Below, one piece after another: positions 45,595 to 55,650 of a stretch of 64,000 bases of DNA; the first letter of the stretch is position 1, and each line of letters begins with the position of its first letter. A program made the position numbers and the translations under genes. Source of the DNA: Undibacterium sp. 5I1 (GTDB lineage Bacteria > Pseudomonadota > Gammaproteobacteria > Burkholderiales > Burkholderiaceae_D). The notes below the pieces were generated by a model. It saw only the letters and a list, made by a program, of their open reading frames with translations, was not told the DNA's origin and did not search any database. Location of the stretch: assembly GCF_034314085.1 (NCBI RefSeq), contig NZ_JAVIWI010000001.1, positions 3,596,001 to 3,660,000 of the forward strand. Direction: 5' to 3'.

Positions 45595-47049
45595 ATGTTA
45601 TTAAACGCCATGATGCTATTTCGATTCTCTGCTCTAGTACTTAGCGGGTTCTTTAGCCTATTCTTTAGTCAGAATCTCGCTTTTGCGGCCTCCGGCAAAC
45701 ATGTGGTGATCGGCTACTATTTCCTGGAAAATACGGAGATTAATCATTACCCTGAGGCGGCGGAATTCCCGGTGTCGCGCATCACAGCACAAAAAGCGGC
45801 GATGCTGACGCATATTAATTTCTCTTTCATGAATATTAATCCGACAGGCGAATGTGATCTGGGGGAGGGCATAGACCGAGATAAAGCGGCTCAGGTATTT
45901 GCCGACCTCATGGCATTAAAGCGTCACAATCACAATTTGCGCGTCTTGTTTTCTTTAGGCGGGTGGGCGTATAGCAATGACAGCAGTCCGACCGTCGGGC
46001 GCTATCGTGATGCGGCTGCCACTGCGGAACGTCGGCAACAACTAGCCCGTTCTTGTATCGCCTTAATGAAGCGCTATGACTTTGATGGTATTGATATTGA
46101 CTGGGAATATCCTCGGCAGCAAGACGCTGAAAATTTCGCCGCCTTGCTAGCAGAAATCCGTCATCAACTAACGCTAGAGAATAAAACCCGTGTGCAAAAA
46201 AAAGCGCAACTCACTATTGCCGGTGCTGGCGATGCTGGCAATTTGACGCGCTATTATGTACAGCTCCCCGCCATTGTCGCGCAGCTCGATTACATCAATT
46301 TAATGACTTATGATTTAAATGGCGTTTGGCAAAAACAGACCAATCATAATGCGCATTTGTTTGGTGATACCAGTGAGCCGATGATGGCCAATCCACTGCG
46401 TGAACAGAAATTTGTAACGGATTTATCGCCTGCAAAACTGGCGGAGAGATTTCCGTCGCCACTTGCCAATACCGTAGATGCTGCGGTTCAGTTGTATCTG
46501 CAAGCAGGCATTCCGGCGAATAAAATGGTATTGGGTGTACCTTTTTATGGGCGTGCATTTTTTAATGTGGAGCCAAAAAATCACGGCTTATATCAAGCCT
46601 TTGTGACGGAGTCGGCAGAAATATATCAGGGTGATCCTGCTCTGCTGATCGGTTGCGATACCTGCACCCAGCGCAAAGAACCACGCATGGCAAGTTATGC
46701 AGAAATTCAAGCCATGCTTGTTGGGAATTTTGGCTATGTCCGCTACTTCAGTGATCAGACCAAAGTACCTTGGTTATGGCAACCAGAACAGCATATTTTT
46801 GTCAGCTATGACGACCAGCAATCCTTGTCCTACAAAACTGCCTACATCAAACAGCAAGGTTTAGCAGGTGCGATGTTCTGGCATCTGGCACAAGATGATG
46901 AGCAGGGTAGTTTGCTGAAAACATTAGACCGCAGTCTGAATCACGATCAGGGATGTAACGCTGCTAAGCTAGATTTGATGGGCGGTGTACATTATCCGGT
47001 TCAGGCTCGCCATTCCAAGCTTAGCAAAGTTGGCAAATCTGGCTGCTGA
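45595..47049 (+). CDS. Secreted chitinase, glycoside hydrolase family 18
   Basis: 484 residues with a signal peptide (LVLSGFFSLFFSQNLAFAAS). The GH18 barrel starts KHVVIGYYFLENTEINHYPE; SLGGW and the catalytic FDGIDIDWEYP, with acid Glu171, are intact. LNLMTYDLNG-type (INLMTYDLNGVW) and VPFYGRAFFNV are further family blocks. It cleaves chitin or chitooligosaccharides outside the cytoplasm. No chitin-binding domain is seen. The end of the gene faces an esterase gene. Confidence 0.94.
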   Translation: MLLNAMMLFRFSALVLSGFFSLFFSQNLAFAASGKHVVIGYYFLENTEINHYPEAAEFPVSRITAQKAAMLTHINFSFMNINPTGECDLGEGIDRDKAAQVFADLMALKRHNHNLRVLFSLGGWAYSNDSSPTVGRYRDAAATAERRQQLARSCIALMKRYDFDGIDIDWEYPRQQDAENFAALLAEIRHQLTLENKTRVQKKAQLTIAGAGDAGNLTRYYVQLPAIVAQLDYINLMTYDLNGVWQKQTNHNAHLFGDTSEPMMANPLREQKFVTDLSPAKLAERFPSPLANTVDAAVQLYLQAGIPANKMVLGVPFYGRAFFNVEPKNHGLYQAFVTESAEIYQGDPALLIGCDTCTQRKEPRMASYAEIQAMLVGNFGYVRYFSDQTKVPWLWQPEQHIFVSYDDQQSLSYKTAYIKQQGLAGAMFWHLAQDDEQGSLLKTLDRSLNHDQGCNAAKLDLMGGVHYPVQARHSKLSKVGKSGC

Positions 47050-47087
47050 CAAACTAGCTAACAGAGTAAGTTCAATCGCCAATCAAG

Positions 47088-48107
47088 CTATTCTGCCCCA
47101 CGCAAATGCGCTTGCACCACCGGTGATAAAGACGCCATAAATTTTTCGACTGCAATGGTGTAGTCGCCATCTAAACCTAGCTGGAAATTAATCTCGCCGT
47201 GACTTTTTGCTTGCGGTAATAAACTCGCCCGCATCCCCATGCCATTGGCTTTTTGCACAAAGCTGCTGGCTTGATCGCAAGGGTGGTCAGGTCGCTTGCT
47301 GGAGCAGACTGCCAAAAACGGTACGCCTGGTACTTCTAATTTATGCAATGGTGAACTGGCGCGCCAGTAGCCGGGATCTTTGCCAAAGGCTTTGTCGTAA
47401 AAGCCATAGTGTTTGGTGGACATAATGGCGCTCAGATCGTAGGCTGCGCTGTCTAGGGCAATGGTTCCCAGCCAGGGGCGCACGCCAAACTGCAATGTCA
47501 CGTCGGGCGAGGCCGCAAGCAAAGCAACTAAATGCGCGCCGGCAGAATGTCCCATGACGATAAACTGGCTGGGATCGCCGCCCCATTCTTTGGCTTTGGA
47601 TTGCGCGACTGCCAGCGCCAAGGCGACGTCTTCCGCCTGCTCACGCGCTTGCAAGGTTGGCAGCATGCGGTAATCGGTAGAGATAAAAATAAAACCTTTA
47701 GGCAGCCAACGTGCGACTTTGTTTTCGACCACGCGTCCCATTGCCTTGCCACCATTCGCCCATGCACCGCCGTGTACCATAAAGATCACGGGCATGGCTT
47801 TGTTGTCGTGGCTGCTGGGATTGCTGGCGCTGTCCGGCGTGGTTGCGGGGATATAGACATCAAACTTTTGCTTGGCGTCGCTGCCGTAGGCGACATCTTT
47901 GATGATGCGGTTGCCTTTGGGTAAACCATTCTGGTTAAGCGTGCTGGGATCGTCCTGATCCAGCTCTGACTGTTGCATGCGCCGCTCAATTAATTTATCC
48001 CGCAGCGTACCTGCAGGGCTGGTTTGGCATAGCAAGCTGGCGATGCTGCCCACCATGACGACGAGCAGCCATTGAGCCATAGTACGGTTTCTGAATAAAG
48101 CGATCAT
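47088..48107 (-). CDS. Exported alpha/beta hydrolase (esterase)
   Basis: 339 residues from ATG 48107, with AAAGGA at the right spacing; an upstream TTG frame is rejected. N-terminal membrane/signal segment (WLLVVMVGSIASLLCQTSPA). FMVHGGAWANGGKAMG is the HGG oxyanion motif, FIVMGHSAGAHLVALLA the nucleophile elbow (GHSAG), and the C-terminal KSHGEINFQLG carries the likely His. It resembles the carboxylesterase/kynurenine-formamidase-like group. Substrate unknown. Confidence 0.87.
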   Translation of the reverse strand: MIALFRNRTMAQWLLVVMVGSIASLLCQTSPAGTLRDKLIERRMQQSELDQDDPSTLNQNGLPKGNRIIKDVAYGSDAKQKFDVYIPATTPDSASNPSSHDNKAMPVIFMVHGGAWANGGKAMGRVVENKVARWLPKGFIFISTDYRMLPTLQAREQAEDVALALAVAQSKAKEWGGDPSQFIVMGHSAGAHLVALLAASPDVTLQFGVRPWLGTIALDSAAYDLSAIMSTKHYGFYDKAFGKDPGYWRASSPLHKLEVPGVPFLAVCSSKRPDHPCDQASSFVQKANGMGMRASLLPQAKSHGEINFQLGLDGDYTIAVEKFMASLSPVVQAHLRGAE

Positions 48108-48207
48108 ACGATGTCCTTTCAAAAAACTACATTTTCTTGATGAATTGAGGCTTTCTTACATTTTTACTTTGTCCGGTATCGGGTGCTGGCGGTAATAAGG
48201 CTACACT

Positions 48208-49500
48208 GTGTTTGACCACATTGTGCAGGTTTTCAACACCAAGATTGCTAAGAATAACGATACAGATAACGACACCGAAAGGGACATTGTGCAGAATCCT
48301 CTCTCCAGCTTTCTGAAGCGGCTATTTGGTACGAATGAAAAGCCAATTCAAGCAGCAATCAAGCGCCCCGCATCTCCTCAGCAAACACCGGTAGTAGCGG
48401 CAATACCAAAAGCCACTCCCCCTACCATCCTACCTGAAAGCCCGGTAACACCATCAACGCCGCTCAGCACTGTTACACCTGTTACAGCTACACCAGTGGA
48501 TGTATCCATGGCGAAAATTGAGCAAACATCGCAGCCGGCAGAGGCGCCACCGTTGCCGCCCACTTTTACCGCATGGCGACCGCAAATTCCGGTTGATGCT
48601 TTGTATTTTGACTGGTTGATGGGGCATCCCGGCGAAGGCATCAGTATGGAAACCGAGCAAAAAGTGTTGCAAGCGCTTTATGCTTTGCTCGCCTCGGATT
48701 TGACCGACGCCGTGGTCGTGCCGCGGGTGCCGACCGTGATTCCACAACTGTTGGGTAGTTTGCGCAATAAAACCGTATCGGCAGGTGAGTTGTCGCGTCA
48801 CATCGTTAAAGACGTAGTGCTGGTCGGCGAGGTAATTAATGCAGTCAACAGCGCACTGTATAACCCAGCCGACCGGATTAACAGTCTGGAGAAAGCCGTG
48901 ATGATCTTGGGTGAAGACGGTTTGCGCCTGTTGATTGCCAAAGTCGCGTTCCGTCCGATTATTAATCTCAACGCAGGCAATTACACACGTCGCGCTGCAC
49001 CGCATATCTGGACACAATCAGAGAAATGCGCGGTCGCTTGCCACCAGTTAGCCAGCAGTGTTGATAGCGCGATTGACCCGTTTCAGGCTTTCCTCACGGG
49101 CTTGATGAAAAACGTGGGTTTGATTATCGCGTTCCGTCTGATTGACCAGATTGCGGATCAGACCAAGTTTAAATATTCCACCAGTTTTTATCATGCGTTT
49201 AGTTCAGTCGCCGTCACCTTGTCTTACCGGATTGCACAACGCTGGGAGTTTCCGCAAGCGGTTATCCAGGCCTTGCAGCAACAAGCCAGCGGCAGTAAAG
49301 CGCCGGTCTGGACGCCACTTGGGCACTTGCTGCACACCGCTGATCTGCTCGCTAAAATGCGGGTTATGGTCAACCATGCGCAACTACGGTCGAACGACGA
49401 AAAAATGCTGCTGGGCTTAACGCCACAAGCAGCAAGTTGTTTTGAAAATCTGAATTATGTGCAGTTATATGACGCAGCGGTGGCGACTAATCCCGCCTGA
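48208..49500 (+). CDS. HDOD domain signalling protein
   Basis: 430 residues, GTG start with AAGG 8 nt before it. The first 135 residues are a Pro/Thr/Ala-rich linker (TPPTILPESPVTPSTPLSTV), then an HDOD domain (about 150-370; PTVIPQLLGSLRNKTVSAGE, VVLVGEVINAVNSALYNPAD, LEKAVMILGEDGLRLLIAKV). HDOD proteins act in signal transduction and motility regulation and usually lack the HD catalytic residues. The partner is unknown. Confidence 0.88.
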   Translation: MFDHIVQVFNTKIAKNNDTDNDTERDIVQNPLSSFLKRLFGTNEKPIQAAIKRPASPQQTPVVAAIPKATPPTILPESPVTPSTPLSTVTPVTATPVDVSMAKIEQTSQPAEAPPLPPTFTAWRPQIPVDALYFDWLMGHPGEGISMETEQKVLQALYALLASDLTDAVVVPRVPTVIPQLLGSLRNKTVSAGELSRHIVKDVVLVGEVINAVNSALYNPADRINSLEKAVMILGEDGLRLLIAKVAFRPIINLNAGNYTRRAAPHIWTQSEKCAVACHQLASSVDSAIDPFQAFLTGLMKNVGLIIAFRLIDQIADQTKFKYSTSFYHAFSSVAVTLSYRIAQRWEFPQAVIQALQQQASGSKAPVWTPLGHLLHTADLLAKMRVMVNHAQLRSNDEKMLLGLTPQAASCFENLNYVQLYDAAVATNPA

Positions 49501-49597
49501 GCGGGATTAAACTTGGTGGACATTCTCATGTCCAAGTCAAAGGCATCTACGATGTGGAATTAAATGCTTTTGATTTGGATACGAAGGTTAGAAATAA

Positions 49598-49665
49598 GGG
49601 GAGTATTTTTAATCGTCCAATTAAAACCTGGACAAAAAGCGTAATTTAGCTTGTACTCCTTACCA
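49598..49665 (-). repeat. 84-bp dispersed repeat, copy 9 (fragment, reverse)
   Basis: On the minus strand GTCCAGGTTTTAATTGGACG is followed by ATTAAAAATACTCCCC. The core hairpin is kept but the ends are degenerate. Confidence 0.5.
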
Positions 49666-49679
49666 GTATCTATCATAAA

Positions 49680-50012
49680 TCAACCATTGTTCTGAGCTAA
49701 ACGAACTGCTTTGATCGCAACGCCATGTTGCAAGGCTTGGTCTTCTTGCGCCATAATCAATTTTTGTTCTGGGCTTAAACGTTTTGCGCTGATGACGACA
49801 GTCTGGATGCCATTAGCTTGTGTATCGAAGGCCAGTTTTTCATCAGCGCTCATGCGTTTTGCGACGATAGTGACAGTTTGTATTTGGGCTTGGGCAACTT
49901 GTGTATTCACGTTAGCGTTGCTGGAAACGGGTTGGAATGCAGCACCGACTGCGAACACGCCAGCGATCAATGCAGCACTGAAAATTGCTGGTGTTTTGAA
50001 TGATGTTTTCAT
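49680..50012 (-). CDS. Small secreted protein with internal VAKR repeats
   Basis: 110 residues. Signal peptide (MKTSFKTPAIFSAALIAGVF, then AVGAAF). The mature part has two near-identical units of about 28 residues: IQTVTIVAKRMSADEKLAFD and IQTVVISAKRLSPEQKLIMA, plus a weaker third (GVAIKAVRLAQ). Each carries an AKR dibasic site. I do not recognise the family. It is isolated, so no context helps. Confidence 0.7.
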   Translation of the reverse strand: MKTSFKTPAIFSAALIAGVFAVGAAFQPVSSNANVNTQVAQAQIQTVTIVAKRMSADEKLAFDTQANGIQTVVISAKRLSPEQKLIMAQEDQALQHGVAIKAVRLAQNNG

Positions 50013-50380
50013 TTGATTTTCCTCTTTTTGCTAGTTAAGTTTTAGTTCGGTTCGTTTCAACTTGCAAGTCGTTTTGCTTTGTTGATGTATGCACTGTAGG
50101 CCATGCATTTGTCGACCGCGAGCGGGATGCGATGAAACGCAAAAACGCGAGGATGAACGTCATTAAACCAGCGCCAAAGTGTTTTGGTTTCGATGTCTTG
50201 ATGCTCACTTTTAGTAACTATAAGGTGCTGCTAATAGCTTGATGGGCAGAGTAATCCCGCTCGTTTCAACTTCGCCCTAGTTGTGTTGTAGCGCTGTTCC
50301 AATAGAGCTTGCTGCGTGGCGTCGTACAATACGGCTCTATTGTTGTTTTATTTTCGCTGTCTTTGCCGTCTATACACCCC
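50013..50380. other. 368-bp intergenic gap without recognised content
   Basis: Apart from two short CGAGCGGGAT / GAGCGGG-like stretches and divergent promoters that cannot be fixed by eye, nothing was recognised between the small secreted protein and the radical SAM gene. Confidence 0.4.
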
Positions 50381-51946
50381 ATGACCATTCTGCTCTCTAC
50401 CCTCAATGCCCGTTACGCCCACGCTTCTCTGGGTTTGCGCTACCTGCTCGCCAACATGGGGCCGCTGCAAGCACAAACTCAGTTGCAAGAATTTGTGACG
50501 GGTGCAAAAACCACCGAGATAGTAGAAAAATTACTGTCGCACAAGATCGCCGGAGAAAAATTGATCGTCGGGTTTGGCGTCTATATCTGGAATATTGAAG
50601 AAATCACCAAAGTCGTCGCCTTATTAAAACGGGTCGCTCCAGAAGTGATCATAATCTTGGGTGGGCCAGAAGTATCGTATGAAACCTCCGAGCAAGAGAT
50701 TGTCAAATTATCGGATTACGTCATCACGGGTTGGGGCGATGTCACTTTCCCTGATCTGTGTCGCCAAGTCTTGCAAGGCCCTAAGCCGCTAATGAAAATC
50801 CATGCCGGTGTGCAAGCAGCGATGGCTGACATCAGCTTGCCCTACGATTTGTACAGCGATGAAGACATCAAACATCGCACTTTATATGTCGAAGCCTCAC
50901 GCGGTTGTCCGTTTAAGTGTGAATTCTGTTTATCTGCCTTAGATAAGACGGCGTGGCCGTTTGAGATCGACCGCTTTTTAGCCGAGATGGAAAGTCTGCA
51001 TGCGCGCGGCGCGCGCCTGTTTAAATTTGTTGACCGCACCTTTAACCTCAACATTAAGACCAGCCTGAAGATCATGCAATTCTTTCTGGATAAGTTGGAG
51101 GCCAATCCTGATGATCCCGTATTTGCCCATTTTGAAGTAGTGCCAGATCATTTGCCTGACGCGCTCAAAGAAGGTATCAAGAAATTCCCGCCAGGCACTT
51201 TGCAGTTTGAACTCGGGATTCAAAGTTTTAACCCCGAAGTACAAGCACGTATCAGCCGCAAACAAGACAACCAGAAAGCCGCCGACAATATTCGCTGGTT
51301 ATGTGAGAACTCACATGCTCATTTGCACGTTGATCTGATTGCTGGATTGCCGGGCGAAACGGTAGAGAGCTTTGCTGCAGGTTTTAATAAGTTGTACGCA
51401 TTGCAGCCGCACGAAATCCAGTTTGGCATCTTAAAGCGTCTGCGCGGTACGCCGATTATCCGGCATACCGAAGAGTGGAGCATGGTGTTTGATCCGTATC
51501 CGCCTTACACCATTCTTGCCAATAGTACGATCGATTTTTCTACCATGCAGCGCCTGGTGCGCTTTGCTCGTTACTGGGATTTGGTCGCCAACTCCGGGCG
51601 GTTTAGTCATACTCTGCCGCACCTGCTGGCAGAGACACCGTTTGAAAACTTTATGGCGTTATCAGATTGGCTGTATGCAAAAACCGATGCGACCCACAGG
51701 ATTGCGCTGGAACGTTTAGCGGCCTTAGTCGGCGAGTGGTTGCGCACAGAACGCCAGATGGACGACGCTCTGGTCACAGAGATTTTGGGTAGTGATTACG
51801 CCGGGCAAGCTAATCGTAAAAACGTCAGCGATAAATCGGCGGCAAAGCTGGCAAAACTACAGAATCATTCGCAGGATAATCCGGTGGAGAAGAAGCCAGA
51901 AACTAAATCTTTGCCACAACGTCAAGCAAGGCATATGGCTGCGTAG
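50381..51946 (+). CDS. B12-binding radical SAM protein (DUF4080 type)
   Basis: 521 residues from ATG 50381 (MTILLSTLNARYAHASLGLR). Cobalamin-binding N-terminal domain (about 1-145), then the radical SAM core with the CX3CX2C cluster motif in SRGCPFKCEFCLSALDKTAW. Later blocks include KFPPGTLQFELGIQSFNPEV and HVDLIAGLPGETVESFAAGF. The C-terminal DUF4080 portion and a Lys-rich tail finish it. Class-B radical SAM enzymes do methylations or rearrangements; the substrate is unknown here. The upstream TTG frame is rejected. Confidence 0.9.
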   Translation: MTILLSTLNARYAHASLGLRYLLANMGPLQAQTQLQEFVTGAKTTEIVEKLLSHKIAGEKLIVGFGVYIWNIEEITKVVALLKRVAPEVIIILGGPEVSYETSEQEIVKLSDYVITGWGDVTFPDLCRQVLQGPKPLMKIHAGVQAAMADISLPYDLYSDEDIKHRTLYVEASRGCPFKCEFCLSALDKTAWPFEIDRFLAEMESLHARGARLFKFVDRTFNLNIKTSLKIMQFFLDKLEANPDDPVFAHFEVVPDHLPDALKEGIKKFPPGTLQFELGIQSFNPEVQARISRKQDNQKAADNIRWLCENSHAHLHVDLIAGLPGETVESFAAGFNKLYALQPHEIQFGILKRLRGTPIIRHTEEWSMVFDPYPPYTILANSTIDFSTMQRLVRFARYWDLVANSGRFSHTLPHLLAETPFENFMALSDWLYAKTDATHRIALERLAALVGEWLRTERQMDDALVTEILGSDYAGQANRKNVSDKSAAKLAKLQNHSQDNPVEKKPETKSLPQRQARHMAA

Positions 51947-51983
51947 CAATGTATAAGTCGGCAGCATATTGACGACACGTAGA

Positions 51984-52067
51984 ATATACTCCCCATAATT
52001 TTTTCAAAATATGCCGTATCGTCCAATGATTATATGGAGAGCTTACATATACTGTGTATGAGTATGC
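51984..52067 (+). repeat. 84-bp dispersed repeat, copy 7
   Basis: ATATACTCCCCATAATTTTT at the left, ATGCCGTATCGTCCAATGAT in the core, GAGTATGC at the right. It lies in the 281-bp gap 51947-52227. Confidence 0.85.
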
Positions 52068-52227
52068 GTATTGGGCAAATTTTAAAAGAAAGTAATAGTG
52101 CGAAAACGGTCACTTTCATATAATGTTTTCGAATTGTAGAACCTATTGCATCCCGTGGCCTCTTTTATAAATAAGCAATGCATGCAACAAGGCATTCGCT
52201 AACTTAGCCATGAGCTTAATTATTAGC

Positions 52228-54648
52228 TTAATTACGAACTTTTTTATCTGCAACATCCGGCGCTTTTAGTGGCAGCGTGATGATGAGGCTAGTGCCAACA
52301 CCGGCATAGGACTGGAGTTCTATTTTTCCGCCGAGTAAGCTGGTCACGATGTTAAATACGATGTTTAAACCAAGGCCAGAACCGCCCTGACCTAGCTTGG
52401 TGGTAAAGAAGGGGTCGAAGACCCGTGGCTGATGTTCAGCCGGTATGCCAACACCGTTATCGGAAAAGGTAATTTCGACCATATCTTCCTGTTGCAATTT
52501 GGTGGTCAACCGCATCGTGCCATGGTTTCTGCCCTCAAATGCGTGAGCTAACGCGTTTGTCACAAAGTTGGTAATCAATTGCCCTAGCGGACCCGGATAA
52601 CTGTCCATCTGTATGCCGTCTTGCAAGGCAACTTCTAAGACAAATGGCGTGTTTTTGTACATAGGGTCAAGCATCACGACCACATCAGCTAGCGTATTTT
52701 TAAGATCAAAGCGGCGACGTTGGTTGCTGGCCTGATCTACCGCAACCTGTTTAAAACTGATCACCAGATCGCGTGCCAAAGCAAGATTACGCATTAATAA
52801 TTCCGTGCCCATGAACGAACTATCGAGATAAGCATCCAGCGTGCTGCGGCGAATCTTGCCGCTACTGATTTCCCGAGCTAACTCTTGGGTTTTGTGCTGC
52901 AAGGTGCTGGCGACTGTAACGCTGTTACCGATCGGTGTATTTAACTCATGCGCAACACCGGCAACCAGAGAACCCAGTGCCGCCATTTTTTCTGAACGCA
53001 CCAGCTCATCTTTGGTCAGTTTAAGAGTCTCCATCGCATTGGCCAGCTCCGTATTGGTCTGCTCCAGATTGAGTGTGCGACGCTGAACCCGGGACTCTAA
53101 CTCCTGGTTAATCTCCTGGATTTCTCTTTCTATTTCTCGCTGTCGGGTAATGTCTGTTGGCGAGAAAATATAGAATTGCTCTCCGTGCAGTTCCACCACG
53201 CGACCGGACAAGAGGCAGATAATATCGCGCCCGTCTTTGCAGCGGTAACGCACCTCAAACTGGTTGATCGTTATTTTTTCGTTAAGCTGCGCTAACAAAC
53301 GTGTTTTTTCTGTGTCATCAGCCCATAGACCTAAACCGATTGCCGAGCGCCCGATTACTTCTTCACGCGAAAATCCAAATTGATTTAACCAGGCATCATT
53401 CACATCGATGAAGCGACCACTGCTGGCATTTGCCAAACTTAACGGTAGTGGCGATTTTTGAAAAATATTTGAAAATTTTTCTTGGTTCTCACGCAATTCT
53501 TCATCTGATTTTTTACGTGCTTCAAGCGATTCTAGGAAGGCATTAAACCAGCCGACGAGTTCGCTGATCTCATCCTTTCTATCGGGGATGTTCAAGGGTT
53601 GCAATTGCGCGTAGGGTTGCTCTTCAATTTTCCGGAATCCATCAGAAATATTCTTAATCGGTATGAGCATCGCGCGATTAAATTGACGCGCACCAAAGGC
53701 AATCAGACCGAGACAAAGTAGGATCAAAAACGCAGCGGTTTGTGATTGTCTTTCCATCGGCAGCATAAAAGTTTTTTCTGGAATCACCGCGACGATGCAC
53801 CAGTTTAATTTGGCTAGGCAAGTGGAATTGAGCATCAATTCCTGCCCGTTTAAGCGCAAGTTATGGATACCGGTTTTGCGGATTGCAGCGGCGTTAAATT
53901 CTGATGAAATGACCTTGCCAATTTTTTCTTTATCGGGATGATAGATCATACGATCATAGCTATCAACGGCCATTAGATAGGCACCCTCACCCATGTCGAT
54001 GTGACTAAAATGTTGATATAAATAATCGGTAGAATAATTAATTAGAATCATTCCCACTGGCGTGGAGGACATACTTTCAGGAGAAAAATGTCGAATAATT
54101 TTGAGTGCAGTAAGTACCTTGCGGTTGGGTGACGCAGGGTTTAAATTGTTTTCTACGCCCAGCCATAGTATCGATTTTTCTGAGGCGATACCCGTATCAA
54201 AAATAGTTTGTCTGATCATGTCGTTAACAGGCGCGACGTTTAAAGTATCGCCTACATAAAACCTATGACCTTTGGTGGTGAACAAGTCTATCGATATCAC
54301 ACCCTTGAGGCTGCTATTGGCATTAAGTCGTTGCCGAATTTCTGCCTGAGTAAATAAATCATCGTATGAATTGCGACTTAAGGTAGCCGCCTGGTCAGCT
54401 TTCACCACCACATTGCTGATCTCTTCAACGCCCGCGAGGTTAAAAGCCAGACTTTCTACTTGTTCTGCTTCTAGTTCCAGATAATCGCGCTGGTTAAAGA
54501 GTAGTTGGGTACTATAACTTCTGGCTAAATCAAAAATCGTTTTTTGCGTCGTGCCGTAGGAGATGATTGCAAATAACAGCAACGGCAATACACTGACAAA
54601 GAACAGGTAGCCAATCAGTTTGACCGAAATATTATGTTTGACGGACAA
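52228..54648 (-). CDS. Cache-HAMP-PAS sensor histidine kinase
   Basis: 806 residues, TTG start at 54648 with GAGG 8 nt before it. Two membrane helices (IGYLFFVSVLPLLLFAIIS near 11; TAAFLILLCLGLIAFGARQF near 305) flank a double-Cache-like periplasmic domain. HAMP, a PAS domain (about 385-505), a long coiled coil, HisKA with AGVAHELNTPIGNSVTVAST and an HATPase (SDNGVGIPAEHQPRVFDPFF, GQGGSGLGLN) follow. It starts 12 bp after the sugar-binding lipoprotein gene, so the two probably form one sensory unit. No response regulator is adjacent. Confidence 0.9.
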   Translation of the reverse strand: MSVKHNISVKLIGYLFFVSVLPLLLFAIISYGTTQKTIFDLARSYSTQLLFNQRDYLELEAEQVESLAFNLAGVEEISNVVVKADQAATLSRNSYDDLFTQAEIRQRLNANSSLKGVISIDLFTTKGHRFYVGDTLNVAPVNDMIRQTIFDTGIASEKSILWLGVENNLNPASPNRKVLTALKIIRHFSPESMSSTPVGMILINYSTDYLYQHFSHIDMGEGAYLMAVDSYDRMIYHPDKEKIGKVISSEFNAAAIRKTGIHNLRLNGQELMLNSTCLAKLNWCIVAVIPEKTFMLPMERQSQTAAFLILLCLGLIAFGARQFNRAMLIPIKNISDGFRKIEEQPYAQLQPLNIPDRKDEISELVGWFNAFLESLEARKKSDEELRENQEKFSNIFQKSPLPLSLANASSGRFIDVNDAWLNQFGFSREEVIGRSAIGLGLWADDTEKTRLLAQLNEKITINQFEVRYRCKDGRDIICLLSGRVVELHGEQFYIFSPTDITRQREIEREIQEINQELESRVQRRTLNLEQTNTELANAMETLKLTKDELVRSEKMAALGSLVAGVAHELNTPIGNSVTVASTLQHKTQELAREISSGKIRRSTLDAYLDSSFMGTELLMRNLALARDLVISFKQVAVDQASNQRRRFDLKNTLADVVVMLDPMYKNTPFVLEVALQDGIQMDSYPGPLGQLITNFVTNALAHAFEGRNHGTMRLTTKLQQEDMVEITFSDNGVGIPAEHQPRVFDPFFTTKLGQGGSGLGLNIVFNIVTSLLGGKIELQSYAGVGTSLIITLPLKAPDVADKKVRN

Positions 54649-54660
54649 AATGGGCGCGCC

Positions 54661-55650
54661 TCATTGTAGAGTTTGGGCCGTAACTAAAGCGGTATCAACC
54701 AACATCACATCGGGTAACTTTTCTCCATTCAGACCACGTACCGCGAGTGCGATGCCTTCGTAGCCTTGCTTCTTCGCTTGCTGATCTACGGTCACTGCCA
54801 GTGAACCTGCTTTTACAGCGATTTTTGCGTCAGCCAAAGCGTCGTAGGAGGCGATCAATATTTTTTTGTTGGATTCGCTTAAATACTTAATAGCCCCCAA
54901 GGCCATCATGTCGTTGGCGCAGAATAAAACAGTGATATCAGGATAAGCCGTAAATATTTTTTTAGTGACTTGATAAGCCTCATCGATTTTCCAGTTACCA
55001 GTCTCTTTTGCCACCAGTTTGAGATTGTGATTTTCGGCAAAAGCACGTTCTGCTCCTACCGTCCTCATGCGGGCATTTTCTGAGGTGCGTATACCCTCAA
55101 TGATCGCTGCTTTGCCTGGCGCTTTTATTTGATCAGCAATAAATTTTGCGGATTGATAACTTGAGGTTTGATTGTCAACACTAATAAACGTCACTGGACT
55201 CATTTTTTGACTTTTCATCGTCGCTGCATCAAGTTGGTTATCAATATTAATAACGAGGATGCCTGCAAGCTGAGCTTTTTTCAGAATTGGCACTAGGCGC
55301 TGTGAATCACTAGGCGCAATTACTAAGGCATCGATTTTGGTTTGAATTAACTCATCTACTAACTGGATTTGTTGTTCTACCGCAGTCTCTTGCGATGCCA
55401 TTTTGACGACTAAATCAACACCTAGATTTTTTGCAGCATCACGTGCACCAGTTTCCATTTCAATAAAGTAAGGATTAGTCAGTGTTTTTAAGACCAGCGC
55501 GATTTTTTTTGTTTTGTTTGATGCCGGGAGTTTTTGAGCATCGGCCGATGCGCTGATGGCAGAGGATGATTGCTTAGATGCATCATTGCAGGCACTAACA
55601 GCGACTGCAAAAAAACTAATGATCAACAGGAGACGCCGCTGGATAGCCAT
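54661..55650 (-). CDS. Periplasmic sugar-binding lipoprotein, RbsB type
   Basis: 329 residues. Lipobox at VAVSACNDAS (Cys21). Type-I periplasmic-binding fold of the ribose/galactose class: KIALVLKTLTNPYFIEMETG, VIAPSDSQRLVPILKKAQLA, TFISVDNQTSSYQSAKFIAD and FCANDMMALGAIKYLSESN. No ABC permease or ATPase is nearby. Its place 12 bp upstream of a Cache-type kinase suggests ligand sensing rather than uptake; this is inference. Confidence 0.88.
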   Translation of the reverse strand: MAIQRRLLLIISFFAVAVSACNDASKQSSSAISASADAQKLPASNKTKKIALVLKTLTNPYFIEMETGARDAAKNLGVDLVVKMASQETAVEQQIQLVDELIQTKIDALVIAPSDSQRLVPILKKAQLAGILVINIDNQLDAATMKSQKMSPVTFISVDNQTSSYQSAKFIADQIKAPGKAAIIEGIRTSENARMRTVGAERAFAENHNLKLVAKETGNWKIDEAYQVTKKIFTAYPDITVLFCANDMMALGAIKYLSESNKKILIASYDALADAKIAVKAGSLAVTVDQQAKKQGYEGIALAVRGLNGEKLPDVMLVDTALVTAQTLQ

